Assembly: GCA_018398815.1 (NCBI GenBank)
Contig: CM031600.1
Coordinates: 53,044,757 to 53,108,756 of the forward strand
Direction: 5' to 3'
Source of the DNA: Conus ventricosus
Lineage: Eukaryota; Mollusca; Gastropoda; Neogastropoda; Conidae
Length of the DNA: 64,000 nt
Shown piece by piece: positions 1 to 10,860 of this stretch (position 1 is its first letter; every line of letters starts with the position of its first letter). Below the pieces are notes generated by a model. It saw nothing but the letters and a program-made list of their open reading frames with translations. It made no database searches and was not told where the DNA came from. Made by a program: the position numbers and the translations under genes.

Positions 1-2432
1 GCTTGGGGGAGCAGACAGCGAAGTCAGATAGCTAAATCTTAGGTTGGATATACTCTATCCCTGGTCAGCTACAACCGACGAAGAACCACAGTAGTACTGT
101 TTTTGATAATTATAGTTAAACTAATGCTATTTGACCTGGCTAGGGGTAACACAATTAATAGCCTGAATATGACATTTTGAACATTAATAGGATTGAGTCC
201 CGGGGACCGAAGCCCAAGTTAGTCATTGCCAAGGCCATGAAACGGCTATGAGATATGATAATCTTTACCCTTTTTTCTTCTGTTCTAAAGGGGGAGGTTT
301 GGAAGGCATGCCCCCTTGTTGCTCAACCGATATTGATGGGCCGTCAGGCAGAGGCTGAAAGACAACAGACAGTGGTTTGGAGATCGACTGATATCCTCTG
401 TGACCAGCCAGCTCCTGAGGAGGATAACGGTGACTTTGAACTCTTGTTAACCTTTGGTGATGCTGTTCAAGAGGAAGGGTTTGAGCACTGAAGAATCTGT
501 GTCCAACAGTTCTTTGTAAAGGGCAGAGTCTTCTTGGCTTCGTGGACAGGCTCATACTGGACTGCGACACCCAGTCATCACCCGCTTGTGTGAGACAGAT
601 CATGGTCATGGTTTATAAGCGATTAGCCAAAAACTACTACTTAACCATTTTCTGACACCATTTTGAAACAGGTTAGCTGTTTCTGTTTCAACTGTATCCA
701 TTTCAAACCAATTTTAAAGAGTAATAGGTTGGGTGCGCTAAACGTGTTAAAAAAATTGACAAATAAACGCATATGTCATGTTTATTTATTTTGGATGCCA
801 ATACTGCAATTGTGCTTCAAACACGTTCAAATTTTGGTGGTATCCCCATGTAAGCAGCATCAGCGCGCTTAAAAACAACATGTATTTTATTTTAAGGCAT
901 AATACTATGAGTAATAGCATGTTTTTTCACCCTACACCACCCCCTTTTTTGGAGTATGAACGGGTGACTTCTTCCAGACCTTGTTGCTCCCAAAGCTCCA
1001 ACTAAAACTTTTGGTTGCCATCCTGTATGATGAGCATAACGGCCTGAACTTTCAGAAAAACAAATGCAAATCCCCTTCCGGCCGGGTCAAGGTGGCAATG
1101 ATCACCTAGAAGTACTATAAGGAGTTTTCTCAACGACTCCAAAATTGCCTGCAACTAGTTTAATCTAGCAGTCCTTAATTTCATGTTCCCCCATTTCTCC
1201 ATCGTCCTCCCCTCCCCCCCCCCCCCCCCCCCCCCCCCCTTAAGTCCAAATCTTTTGCCAAGTCATAACTAGAAGACTGTTGAGATGTTGGCCTGCGCTT
1301 GGTTTTCCACCACCACTATTAGATTGTTCGTCTTTGTATTTGTCTGACTTTATTCATGTTTATAAGGCTGTGCCAGTCTTGAAATAAAAGTTACTCTGGT
1401 TAGGTTTTTCTTAAGGGAGCAAAAGTTACCCTACTGTGTTTTGCTTATCCCCATTTTTTTTCCCCCCCCCAAGCACTTTACTGGTGGGCTTCTTCCATGT
1501 TCGCCCACCACTTCAGAGAAACTTCCTCACAGTGCGCCACCGCTAAAGTATTTTCAGTCAATCACAAAAAAGTTACAGATAGTCCATTGTAACCAATCTC
1601 TGTAATACCAAAATGTTAACCCTGTCTCCAGTCAGTCTGTTCCCTGTGTATGAACAACCGTTTGCTGTGCAGTCTCTTAATCAATGCACAAACAAACCGG
1701 GGTGAAGCGAGTCTGAATGTGATGGTAGGGAGCGAGAGGATCGAGTGAGAAATTGGATACAATCGTGGTGTGTGTAAATTTGTGCTGTGCTAACCTTAAC
1801 CCCAAAGTGGTCAAAACCTCGAAAACTGGGTTTCTTTTCCTATAAGGCCACCTTCCCCAAAACCTGATTATTTACATATAGATACTGGACATATTTTTTG
1901 TTGTCATTGAAGCTTTTCGAGTTCATTGAAAATAAAGATTCCATAGGTTAGATTTTAAAAAAAACAGTGTTAAGAAGAAGTTGAAACCCAGCCCTCCCGA
2001 AAGAAACCATACGACACACACCGACTGCCCCCCTTGTATCATACACACTCTTTCCCATCGGCAGGATACTCCAGTCCCACCGGCACGTACTGCACGATCA
2101 CAAACGGCCCTTAGATTAAAAAAACCCCCAAAAAAAAATAATTCTTCAAGCTCGAAAAAATAAAAAAAAAATCAAGATCTACTGTGCGCACCACACTGAA
2201 CAAAATCTCACCTAAGTCACCCAGTACTTTTCTTGCACATCAGTCTGGTCTCATAACAAGCCAGACACCATCCTACATGGCCACCAAGGCTTGTTCAATA
2301 GTCATTTGTCAGAGCCGCACCGTTGTGTATCCATTGAGAACTGCTTGGTAACCTATGCAGGCGCAGACATCCCCGCACATTTGATACGTGCCTTTCAGAA
2401 CACTAGGCTTGACATCGCCATCATCGAGACGC
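1..2432. repeat. Direct repeat copy A (about 2.4 kb)
   Basis: This segment matches 7799-10105 along its whole length in the same orientation, with many small indels. Both copies share the opening stretch (agcgaagtcagatagc), a central stretch around 320-480, a long poly-C run (1214-1239) and a distal end near the words gcacatttgatacg. It starts at the window edge, so it may extend further left. A short plus-strand frame around 320-460 is kept in both copies (residues QPAPEE and NGDFEL are shared), but it is broken elsewhere and I cannot assign a function. The mobile or segmental nature is inferred from duplication alone. Confidence 0.85.
1214..1239. repeat. Poly-C homopolymer
   Basis: An uninterrupted run of about 26 C lies inside direct repeat copy A. 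The other copy has an equivalent run at 9001-9025. On the minus strand it is a G-tract able to form quadruplexes, and it is a likely place for length errors. Confidence 0.9.
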
Positions 2433-4135
2433 CAAACTGGTCATGTGACATCACTAGACCACTGGGTTAGTTTTAAACCGATCAAGAACAGGAAAACCTT
2501 ATTCAGACTCACTTGCATCACCACCGAGTTTTTGGGCGAAAGCGGGCCTAAAAGCCGCCTATTCCTGTTCTCGACAAGTAACCAAAAAATAACGACCTTA
2601 CAAACAAATATACTGTGCAAGGTTATCCCTTTTTAAGATATTTACAAATTTTTCAGATTTCAGTTTTGGCTTAATCCTGTGTTTTTCCTGCTCGTTTTCA
2701 ATAACATCATTTTTCGCGCAAACATCTTCTCCAAATGAGTCTCTGGCTTCATGTGAAATAGAACTACAGTCGTTAACTGTTCTCTAAAGTCCTTTAAAAA
2801 CCGAGTTATATTTTTGACATAAAAATCCACACACTAATTCCAGCATGTCTTCCACTGAAAGCTAGTTTTTCGACAAAGTGTTTCCTCTTTTTTAAACTAT
2901 GTCTCTTCTGCCGAACAGTCATCTATAATAAATAGTGTCTGGGTCCTTCAAACAGTCTAAAACTGTTCTAGACACTCACTCATTTTCGTGCTCGATAACT
3001 GAAAATAATTATCATCAGTCCATATAAAACCTTCTATATGATATCTTTGTCATTTAAGTGTTGGACAGGAGAAAAAACAACAAATGATTAAAAGTTATAA
3101 CGATAAACTGTTTGTACTAGGTTGAGGACAAATGATTGTTTGTTCCACAACCAGTCCTGCCCACAAATTAATGAGCCAATGAGGAGTTTTTTTTTTTGTC
3201 ATAAAGTTAAACTGCTCCATGGTTTTATTGAGAAGAATTTAATCTAATCCAGTATTATTTTTATCATACTTTCTGTCAAAACCTGTTCATATAATAAAAC
3301 CCTACAAGACCTAAATGTTTAAGATTAATCCAATTTAGTTTTTCTGTAAGATTGTTTCTATTTAAGTCAACAGTGATTTTGTTGCTTGTTGATTATGATC
3401 TTAATATCCTCACGCATTGAGAAGAACGACGACAACAACGTTAAAGGCGTTTAACGACCAAAGTTTTTGGCCAGCTAATATTAAATTCCTTTTATAAGGT
3501 CATCACTAACGCCCACAACCCATCCCTCTCCACATCTTTAAAGAACAGAAATTTCAAATACCATTGTGAACGTGTCTCCTAATTTTTCTGCGTTGGAACG
3601 AACTGTATTGTTTGTAGAACTTTTTTTACAACTGTTTCTTTTTCTGTGTGGATGTACTGCTTTTTCCCAATGGGCGTGATATTTCAATTTCTTTCCGACT
3701 ATTGTCGTCGGCATAAGACTACATGAAAAGGGCCAGAGTTGAATGCTTTTCTTTCTGAACTATTTTTTTGACGGCTAAAATATGTAAAATGGGTCTTAAA
3801 TTCAAATTTTATTTCCCATTCTAAATATATGTTCTAATGCATTTGAGGTCATGGCATTCGAACTATTTTAAATTCATACTGGCCAACATTCTTTTGCATC
3901 TCTAATTGCGCAGCTGTTTCTAGTTTAGAGGAAACTTTTTGTGTCGCCAACCACTTTTGCGATTATAATCACCATCTTTAGTGAACGGCAAAACCATACA
4001 AAGCGCCTATCTCACCATTCTGTTCAAAGTCCGCAACGTCTGCAAGGTCTTTTAATTCTAAAGTTATACACCTTACAGGCGCTAATGTAACTCCTGGTTC
4101 TTCTGGCCCACGCGACATTATTTTTTAGTAACGCA
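2433..4135. other. AT-rich stretch with no recognised gene
   Basis: No convincing ORF or RNA gene is visible. The stretch lies between repeat copy A and the virus-like gene pair, so it may be decayed flank of that element. Only short, stop-rich frames occur. Confidence 0.5.
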
Positions 4136-4824
4136 TTATTTTATTTCCAAAACAATGTGCAGGTTATCACATTTTACAACTTTCCCTGTTTTGTCTTTGA
4201 TCTTTATATTAAATGATCTGACCCTCCCACAAACTAATCCTTTAAACTGTAAATTAGGGAATTGTATAATTTCATAATCGCAATATGCAGCTTTCCCTGA
4301 TGGAAGAGCTCTTAAAACAGTTGAGGGCCTTCCGTCATATAAGTTTTCATCAGTGCTCAGCTCATCCAAATGAACATAGAGTAATGAATGTAATGCAAGA
4401 TCGAGCGGACTTTCCCCTCATAAGTAGTTTTGGTTGGTGTAACTCTAAATCTATAATTGTTAGCTGTAAAGCCTAACATTTTAGCTAGCTCTTTATCAAA
4501 ATAGTAACCTCCTTCTTCTTCAGGCTTGAATGTTAACATTGTTTTTAGATTTGCATTGTTAAGTTTGAGAGTAATGTCAAAGTTACTCATTGCTTCTTTT
4601 AGTGAGCAAAACCCGTAATAACCATCAGGTATTGTTAACTCGCTAACTTTGTTCCCTGTTTTGTCAACTTTTAGAACCTTATTATTCTCCTTGGCTTCGC
4701 TTATATTAAACCATACGACTTTGTAGAATATTTCATGAAGTGCAACCATTTTGGCTCCGCATTCGTTATTAATAGCATGTTCTAAAAACGAAGGACGGTC
4801 TTGGGTTGTTATTGTTACAAACAT
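4136..4824 (-). pseudogene. Virus- or Polinton-like structural protein, frameshifted
   Basis: A minus-strand reading frame starts at the ATG at 4822-4824 and runs to about 4360. It then shifts frame and continues to a stop near 4136, about 230 residues in all. Visible pieces are a middle region ending in the words KMLGF, the segment RPSTVLRAL, and a C-terminus with SFNIKIKDKTG and HIVLEI. The overall pattern recalls uncharacterised jelly-roll, minor-capsid-like proteins of Polinton/Maverick or adintovirus-type elements in invertebrate genomes. That link is from memory and not tested. Its start codon is only 18 bases from the start of the divergent plus-strand gene, a compact arrangement unlike the surrounding host DNA. 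The frame change near 4360 breaks the protein. The reading frame is fairly sure; the function is not. Confidence 0.5.
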
Positions 4825-4842
4825 TTTTTGAACGAAATAAAA

Positions 4843-5623
4843 ATGAGTGCATTCAAATATACTGATGCAAAATATTCTGTTGGGCCGCACTACAATCTTA
4901 AAAATATAGCAACTGATACTCTTGACATTGCTGTGACCCAGACTGCCTCTTTTCATAAAAAGGTGAGTACTCCATTAAGCAGTATCTTAACCCCCCTATT
5001 GAAAACGACCACATCAAGAAAGCGTGGTTTAGTCATCCGATGCAGTTTTATCAGAACCAGTTAAACTTTGCTGTGTTTTGCGCATCAACTGGGTGTGGAG
5101 TGGCGTATGCTGATCATTTAAATCACCATGATCCTTTGGTGAGGTCAGTGTACAGATTTCATTTCTATTACACGTTCAGACGTATTTTGACTGAACTGCG
5201 AGCGCCATTGCCAAATGACAAACCGTTTAATCCACTCAGCAACATAATAGACATGAAGGCTTTTGAAAGGATCTGTAACGAATTCAATATTAACATCAAG
5301 ACAGGCTTTAGACAAACGTTGGATCATAATCATGGTCTAGGCGACCTTTATTTTCGGGGCACGCACAGAAAGTATAACTATGACTGGCATCCTCCTTTCA
5401 AAACTTTCTTTTCAGGCAAAACTGTTCAGCCTGGGTCCCTACAGCAAGAGCATAAAACAGCATGGACAACATTTATCTTAGACACTTCTAAGGGCCTAAC
5501 TAGAGCGGGAATAGAACGAATAAACGACTCTATTCGCACTTACGTTTGGTGTTTGCTAGGTTCACAAGCACAGGCAAGATCAAGCATAACTGATCCTTCT
5601 ACTGGCTTTGACGCGCAAAACAA
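4843..5623 (+). pseudogene. Virus- or Polinton-like protein with TGCGV motif, frameshifted and cut by gap
   Basis: The frame begins at ATG 4843 (MSAFKY). It changes frame at a C6 run near 4991-4996, then stays open from about 4998 into the assembly gap at 5624, so at least 250 residues are seen. Landmarks are TGCGV (about 5086-5100), a YRFHFYYTFRRIL segment (about 5150-5190) and a FNPLSN turn near 5230. The same pattern occurs in uncharacterised proteins of coral and mollusc genomes that I associate with virus-like mobile elements, possibly capsid-type. This is recall, not a search result. It is divergent from, and nearly abuts, the minus-strand gene at 4136-4824. The C-terminus is lost in the gap. 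A homopolymer indel could be a sequencing error, so the gene may be less broken than it looks. Confidence 0.5.
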
Positions 5624-6623
5624 NNNNNNNNNNNNNNNNNNNNNNNNNNNNNNNNNNNNNNNNNNNNNNNNNNNNNNNNNNNNNNNNNNNNNNNNNNNNN
5701 NNNNNNNNNNNNNNNNNNNNNNNNNNNNNNNNNNNNNNNNNNNNNNNNNNNNNNNNNNNNNNNNNNNNNNNNNNNNNNNNNNNNNNNNNNNNNNNNNNNN
5801 NNNNNNNNNNNNNNNNNNNNNNNNNNNNNNNNNNNNNNNNNNNNNNNNNNNNNNNNNNNNNNNNNNNNNNNNNNNNNNNNNNNNNNNNNNNNNNNNNNNN
5901 NNNNNNNNNNNNNNNNNNNNNNNNNNNNNNNNNNNNNNNNNNNNNNNNNNNNNNNNNNNNNNNNNNNNNNNNNNNNNNNNNNNNNNNNNNNNNNNNNNNN
6001 NNNNNNNNNNNNNNNNNNNNNNNNNNNNNNNNNNNNNNNNNNNNNNNNNNNNNNNNNNNNNNNNNNNNNNNNNNNNNNNNNNNNNNNNNNNNNNNNNNNN
6101 NNNNNNNNNNNNNNNNNNNNNNNNNNNNNNNNNNNNNNNNNNNNNNNNNNNNNNNNNNNNNNNNNNNNNNNNNNNNNNNNNNNNNNNNNNNNNNNNNNNN
6201 NNNNNNNNNNNNNNNNNNNNNNNNNNNNNNNNNNNNNNNNNNNNNNNNNNNNNNNNNNNNNNNNNNNNNNNNNNNNNNNNNNNNNNNNNNNNNNNNNNNN
6301 NNNNNNNNNNNNNNNNNNNNNNNNNNNNNNNNNNNNNNNNNNNNNNNNNNNNNNNNNNNNNNNNNNNNNNNNNNNNNNNNNNNNNNNNNNNNNNNNNNNN
6401 NNNNNNNNNNNNNNNNNNNNNNNNNNNNNNNNNNNNNNNNNNNNNNNNNNNNNNNNNNNNNNNNNNNNNNNNNNNNNNNNNNNNNNNNNNNNNNNNNNNN
6501 NNNNNNNNNNNNNNNNNNNNNNNNNNNNNNNNNNNNNNNNNNNNNNNNNNNNNNNNNNNNNNNNNNNNNNNNNNNNNNNNNNNNNNNNNNNNNNNNNNNN
6601 NNNNNNNNNNNNNNNNNNNNNNN
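5624..6623. other. Assembly gap of exactly 1000 N
   Basis: A run of 1000 N is the usual placeholder for a scaffold join of unknown size. The true distance between the virus-like genes and the nuclease-like pseudogene is therefore unknown, and ORFs that cross it are meaningless. Confidence 1.
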
Positions 6624-6703
6624 CCCCCCCGGGCATTTGGGTATCTAACAGAGGCCTAACAACAGATCCGAAATATCTGCCATCCACAGACAGGACTGAC
6701 TAT

Positions 6704-7673
6704 GTGGCAGATGTGTACAACCACAACTCATCAAATCAGAGAGAAGGAAAGGGGTTTATGAAAAATGGCGACTACAAGATCCAGCTCATCAAATTCCTGC
6801 TTTCTGAATGGAGAAAAGATTACCATACTGCCACACTCCTGAACAGAGAGCTGTTTGTGACGTGTGGGCCCGGTTGCTTCAAGCTCTCTCCACGGATGGC
6901 AAGACTGTGGAACCCTCACCAGTTTCAAGAGCTGTTTTCCACTCAGGAAGAAGCGGACACGAGGATCATCCTTCACTGTTTTCACCAGGACAGGAATGCT
7001 TCTGACTCCGAGGGCATAATTGTTCGCTCTTCAGACACTGATGTGTTTCTACTCTTACTACACTTCAGTTCCCAGCTCCATACAGCGGTGTACTTGGACA
7101 CTGGCACTGGAAACCACAGGAGGCTGCTTTCCACCACAGACCTTGCTGCCAAGTATGGACAGGAATACTGTGAAGCACTCCTTGGCCTACATGTTTTTTT
7201 CCGGCTGTGACTCCACCAGTTCTTTTGTGAGAAAAGGGGAAAGGGTCAGGGCGTCCAATGCTTTCACAAAGAGCTGTTTCCTTCATGATGCCTTCCGAGC
7301 ACTGGGAAGCCGAGAACTGTCTTCTGATTCAGTGGACAACCTTGAACACTAGGTCTGTTGTCTGTATGGCAGACCCAAAAGCAGGAACATCAACCAGGTC
7401 CGCTTTGACCTTCTCAGAGAAATGTTTGACACCAGTCGGGAACATGCAGTGTTGGCCAGCTACAACGGAACTGACCTGAGTCTTCTACCTCCCTGTCAGT
7501 CTTTCCCTGCGGATGCACACAGAGCGAATCAACAACCAGGTGTTATATCTTACTGTTTTTAAATTGATTGTTATTGTTGTTGTAGGGTAGTCTTGCAGTG
7601 TTTGATAAGGTCTGGAGGAATGCTGTCATTCCTCCGGACCTCATGCTGTTGTGCAGATTAGTGAAGAAAGACT
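6704..7673 (+). pseudogene. EADTR/SDTDV-type nuclease-like protein, broken
   Basis: Three adjoining frames make one gene remnant. The first (6704-7195) has the words EEADTRIILH and SSDTDVFLLLL, spaced as in a large family of uncharacterised animal proteins that I link to PIN/XPG-like nuclease folds and to mobile elements. A frameshift near 7190 leads to the conserved FFSGCDSTSSFVRKG segment. An in-frame TAG (7350-7352) then interrupts the path to YGRPKSRNINQVRF and SLLPPC. A short candidate intron (7540-7598, GT...AG) would join phase 1 to phase 1 and carry the frame on into VFDKVWRNA, where the family typically has a VWRNA-like word. The frame then stops near 7671. Acidic residues in EADTR and SDTD would be the catalytic candidates. 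The 5' part lies in or beyond the gap. Family membership is fairly sure; biochemical role is inference. Confidence 0.6.
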
Positions 7674-7798
7674 GACAGCTGCTGCAGCAGAAAAGGAAAC
7701 ATGCAAAAAGGGGGATGGCAGGAAACAAAACCATTGACAACATGCGCTGTGACAGAGACTGCCACTCTCGTATCAAACTCTACAGCCACAGGTGACAC

Positions 7799-10105
7799 TG
7801 CTTGGGCGAGCAGACAGCGAAGTCAGATAGCTAAATCTTAGGTTGGATATACTCTATCCATGGTCAGCTACAACCGACGGAGATCTACAGTAGTACTGTT
7901 GTTGATAACTATAGGTATACGTAAACTAATGCTATTTGACCTGGCCAGGGGTAACACCCAAATTTAATAGCCTGAATATGACATTTTGAACATTAATAGG
8001 ATTGAGTCCAGAGACCGAAGCCTAAGTTAGTCATTCCAAGGCCATGAAACGGCTATGAGATTTGATCACCTTTACCCTTTTATCTTCTGTTCTAAGGTGG
8101 AGGTTTGGAAGCATGCCCATTGTGCTCAACCAGATATTGATGGGCCGTCAGGCAGAGGCTGAAAGACAACAGACAGTGGTTTGGAGATCGACTGATATCC
8201 TCTGTGACCAGCCTGCTCCTGAGGAGGAGAACGGTGACTTTGAACTTGTGAACCTTTGTGATGCTGTTCAAGAGGAAGGGTTGACACTGAAGAATCTGTG
8301 GTCAACAGTCCTGTGTAAAGGTGCAGTCTTCTTGGACTCGTGGACAGGCGCATACTGCGACACCCAGTCATCACCCGCTTGTGTTGAGACAGATCCCTTG
8401 GTCATAGTTTATAAGCGGATTAGCCAGAACTCTACTTAACCATTTTCTGACACCATTTTGAAACAGGTTAACAGTTTCTGTTCAACTGTATCCATTTCAA
8501 AACCAATTTAAAGAGTAATAGGTTGGTGCGCTAAACGTGTTAAAAAAGATTGACAAATTAACGCATATGTCATGTTTATTTGGATGCTATTACTGCAATG
8601 GTGCTTCACACACGTCACATTTGGTATCCCCATGTAGAACCAGCATCAGCGCACTTAAAAACAACTTGTATTTTATTTTAAGGCATAATACTATGAGTAA
8701 TAGCATGTTTTTTCACCCTACAACCCTTTTTTTTGGAGTAGGAAACGGGTGACTTCTTCCAGACCTTGTTGCTCCCAAGAGCTCCAACTAATCTTTTGTT
8801 GACATCCTGTGATGATGGCATAACGGCCTAAACTTTCAGAAAAACACAATTGCAAATCCCCTTCCGCCGGGTCAAGGGGGCAATGATCACCTGAAGTACT
8901 GTAAGGAGGTTTCTCACGACTCCAAAATTGCTGCAACTATGTTTATTCTAGCAGGCCTTAATTTCATGTTCCCAGTTTCTCCATCTTCTCCCCTCCCCCT
9001 CCCCCCCCCCCCCCCCCCCCCCCCCTTAAGTCCAAATCTTTGCCAAGTCATACTAAAAGACAGTTGAGTTGTTTGGCCTGCGCTTGTTTTTTTCCTCCAC
9101 TATAGATTGTTCGTCTTTGTATTTGTCTGACTTGATTCAAGTTTAAAGTTACTCTGTGTTAGGTTTTCTTATGGGAGCAAAAGTGACCCTACTTGTTTAC
9201 TGTTTATCCCCCGTTTTTTCCCCCCATACACTTTACCGGATGGGGGGGCTTTTTCCCATGTTCGCCCCCCCACTTCAGAGAAACTTCCCCCAAGGCGCCA
9301 GCGTAAAGTATTTTAGTTAAATCAAAAAAAAAAATTTTCAGATAGTCCATTGTAAGCAACCTTGAAATAAAAAAAATGTGTACACTGTCTCCATGTCAGT
9401 CTTTCCCTGTTTGGCACTGTGTCTGTCATCTCTTAATAAATGCACAAACAAGTTGTGTTGGCGTGTTGAATGTGATGGTAGGACGAGGGGAGCGAGGTGA
9501 GAATTAGATAAATGTCGTGTGGTAGTGTGCGGGGCAAACCCTTTAAACCCCAAGGGGTCAAAACCTCGAAAACTGGGTTTTTTCCCCTTAAGCCGCCTTC
9601 CCGTAAACCTGGTTTATTTTAATATAGATACGGGCTTTTTTGTTGTCTGGCTTTTTGTATTTTTGAAGTAATGTTTCTGGGTGTTTTTTAAAAAAACTGT
9701 TTTAAAAAGATTTGAAACCCAGCCTCCCAAAGAACCAACCGACAACCCCTGCACCCCTTTTACAACCATTTTGGGGGATTAAGGCCCCCCCGGACAGTGA
9801 AGATCAAAACCCCGCCCTGAATTAACTCAAATTTTTTCAGGCTCGAAAAAAAAAAAAATAAATCAAGATTACTTGTCGGTCCCACTAAAAAAATACAAAC
9901 CCAAGTCAAACCCCGACTTTTCCTTCTATCGTCGTTCTCTAACAAGCCCGAACCATCCCACATGGGCCCCAAAAGGGTTGTTCAAAAGTCTTTTCGAGCC
10001 GCAAAGTTGTGTATCCCTTGGAAAAATGCTTGGTAAGATCTAGCGGGGAGACACCGCACATTTGATACGTCTTTCTGAACCTAGGGTGAAACCGCCATCA
10101 CGACC
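7799..10105. repeat. Direct repeat copy B (about 2.3 kb)
   Basis: This is the second copy of the segment at 1-2432, in the same orientation. It begins about 130 bases after the end of the nuclease-like pseudogene. A plus-strand frame of about 125 codons (8062-8439) is open here but disrupted in copy A, and I do not recognise it. It includes a poly-C tract (9001-9025). Pairwise differences are mainly indels, suggesting neutral decay. The unit may be the 3' part or terminal region of the mobile element to which the nuclease-like gene belongs. Confidence 0.85.
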
Positions 10106-10290
10106 CAAAATAACTATCTGCGCTTCACTACTCTAACCCTGATGCAAAGTCTTGGGCTTTGATAATCCAGAGTGACAACTTTTTAAATTTTACTATTTTC
10201 TCCCCGTAAAATTCGTTCCATTAGCAGTTTTTAGTTTTTTATCCGAGACCAGGTTTGCAAACAATTAAGAGAGAAGGCCTTTTTCGTCGT

Positions 10291-10437
10291 TTGTTTCAAT
10301 CCATTTGAATGTTGTTTGTCCTGCCTGAAAAAGACCAGTAGAATCAAAACGAGTTGTGTTTCGTTTCAATCAATTCGAATGTTATTTGTCCTGCCTGAAA
10401 CAGACCAGCAGTAGATCAAGACGTGTTGTGTTTGTGT
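10291..10437 (+). repeat. Two tandem copies of a 73-bp unit with CCTGAA...AAAACG motif
   Basis: Two adjacent copies share the words gaatgtt, tttgtcctgcctgaaa and gaccag. Each holds a degenerate form of the CCTGAAGAAGACC motif seen at the Penelope-like 3' ends elsewhere in the window. They are probably decayed terminal fragments of such an element. Confidence 0.5.
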
Positions 10438-10673
10438 GGTCATTTGTTCCTTGCTTTGGTGTTTTTGGCTCTCGTTGAAAAATCCCCCAAAGTCTTCGTA
10501 TAACATGGTAGTTTCATTCACAGGAATGGTTTTAGTGTCAAATTGGTGTGTATAAACTATGATTTTGTCTGTAAACTGGAACGAATTCTTTTAGAAATGC
10601 GTTTCAAAATTCAAAAATCCAGAATGGAGGCTGTGATCTCCCTCTCTCTATGTCTACCCATCTATAGCGCGCG

Positions 10674-10750
10674 CTTGTGTGTGTGTGTGTGTATGTGTGT
10701 GTGTGTGTGTGTGCATGCACAAGCATACGTACATGCAAGAACACGCGCGC

Positions 10751-10806
<56 letters not shown>
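10674..10806. repeat. (TG)n microsatellite, interrupted
   Basis: Two TG tracts are separated by a short mixed segment with acatgcaagaacacgcgcgc. ORFs over this region are simple-repeat artefacts. Confidence 0.95.
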
Positions 10807-10808
<2 letters not shown>

Positions 10809-10860
10809 TGTAACGTGGGGAGGCATGGATGGTATGGTGAGCGGAGGTGGAAGAGGATAG

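Noticed and set aside
5040..6687. Long ORFs across 5040-6687 on both strands
   Set aside because: Most of their length is N; only the left 583 bases of the plus-strand frame are real sequence.
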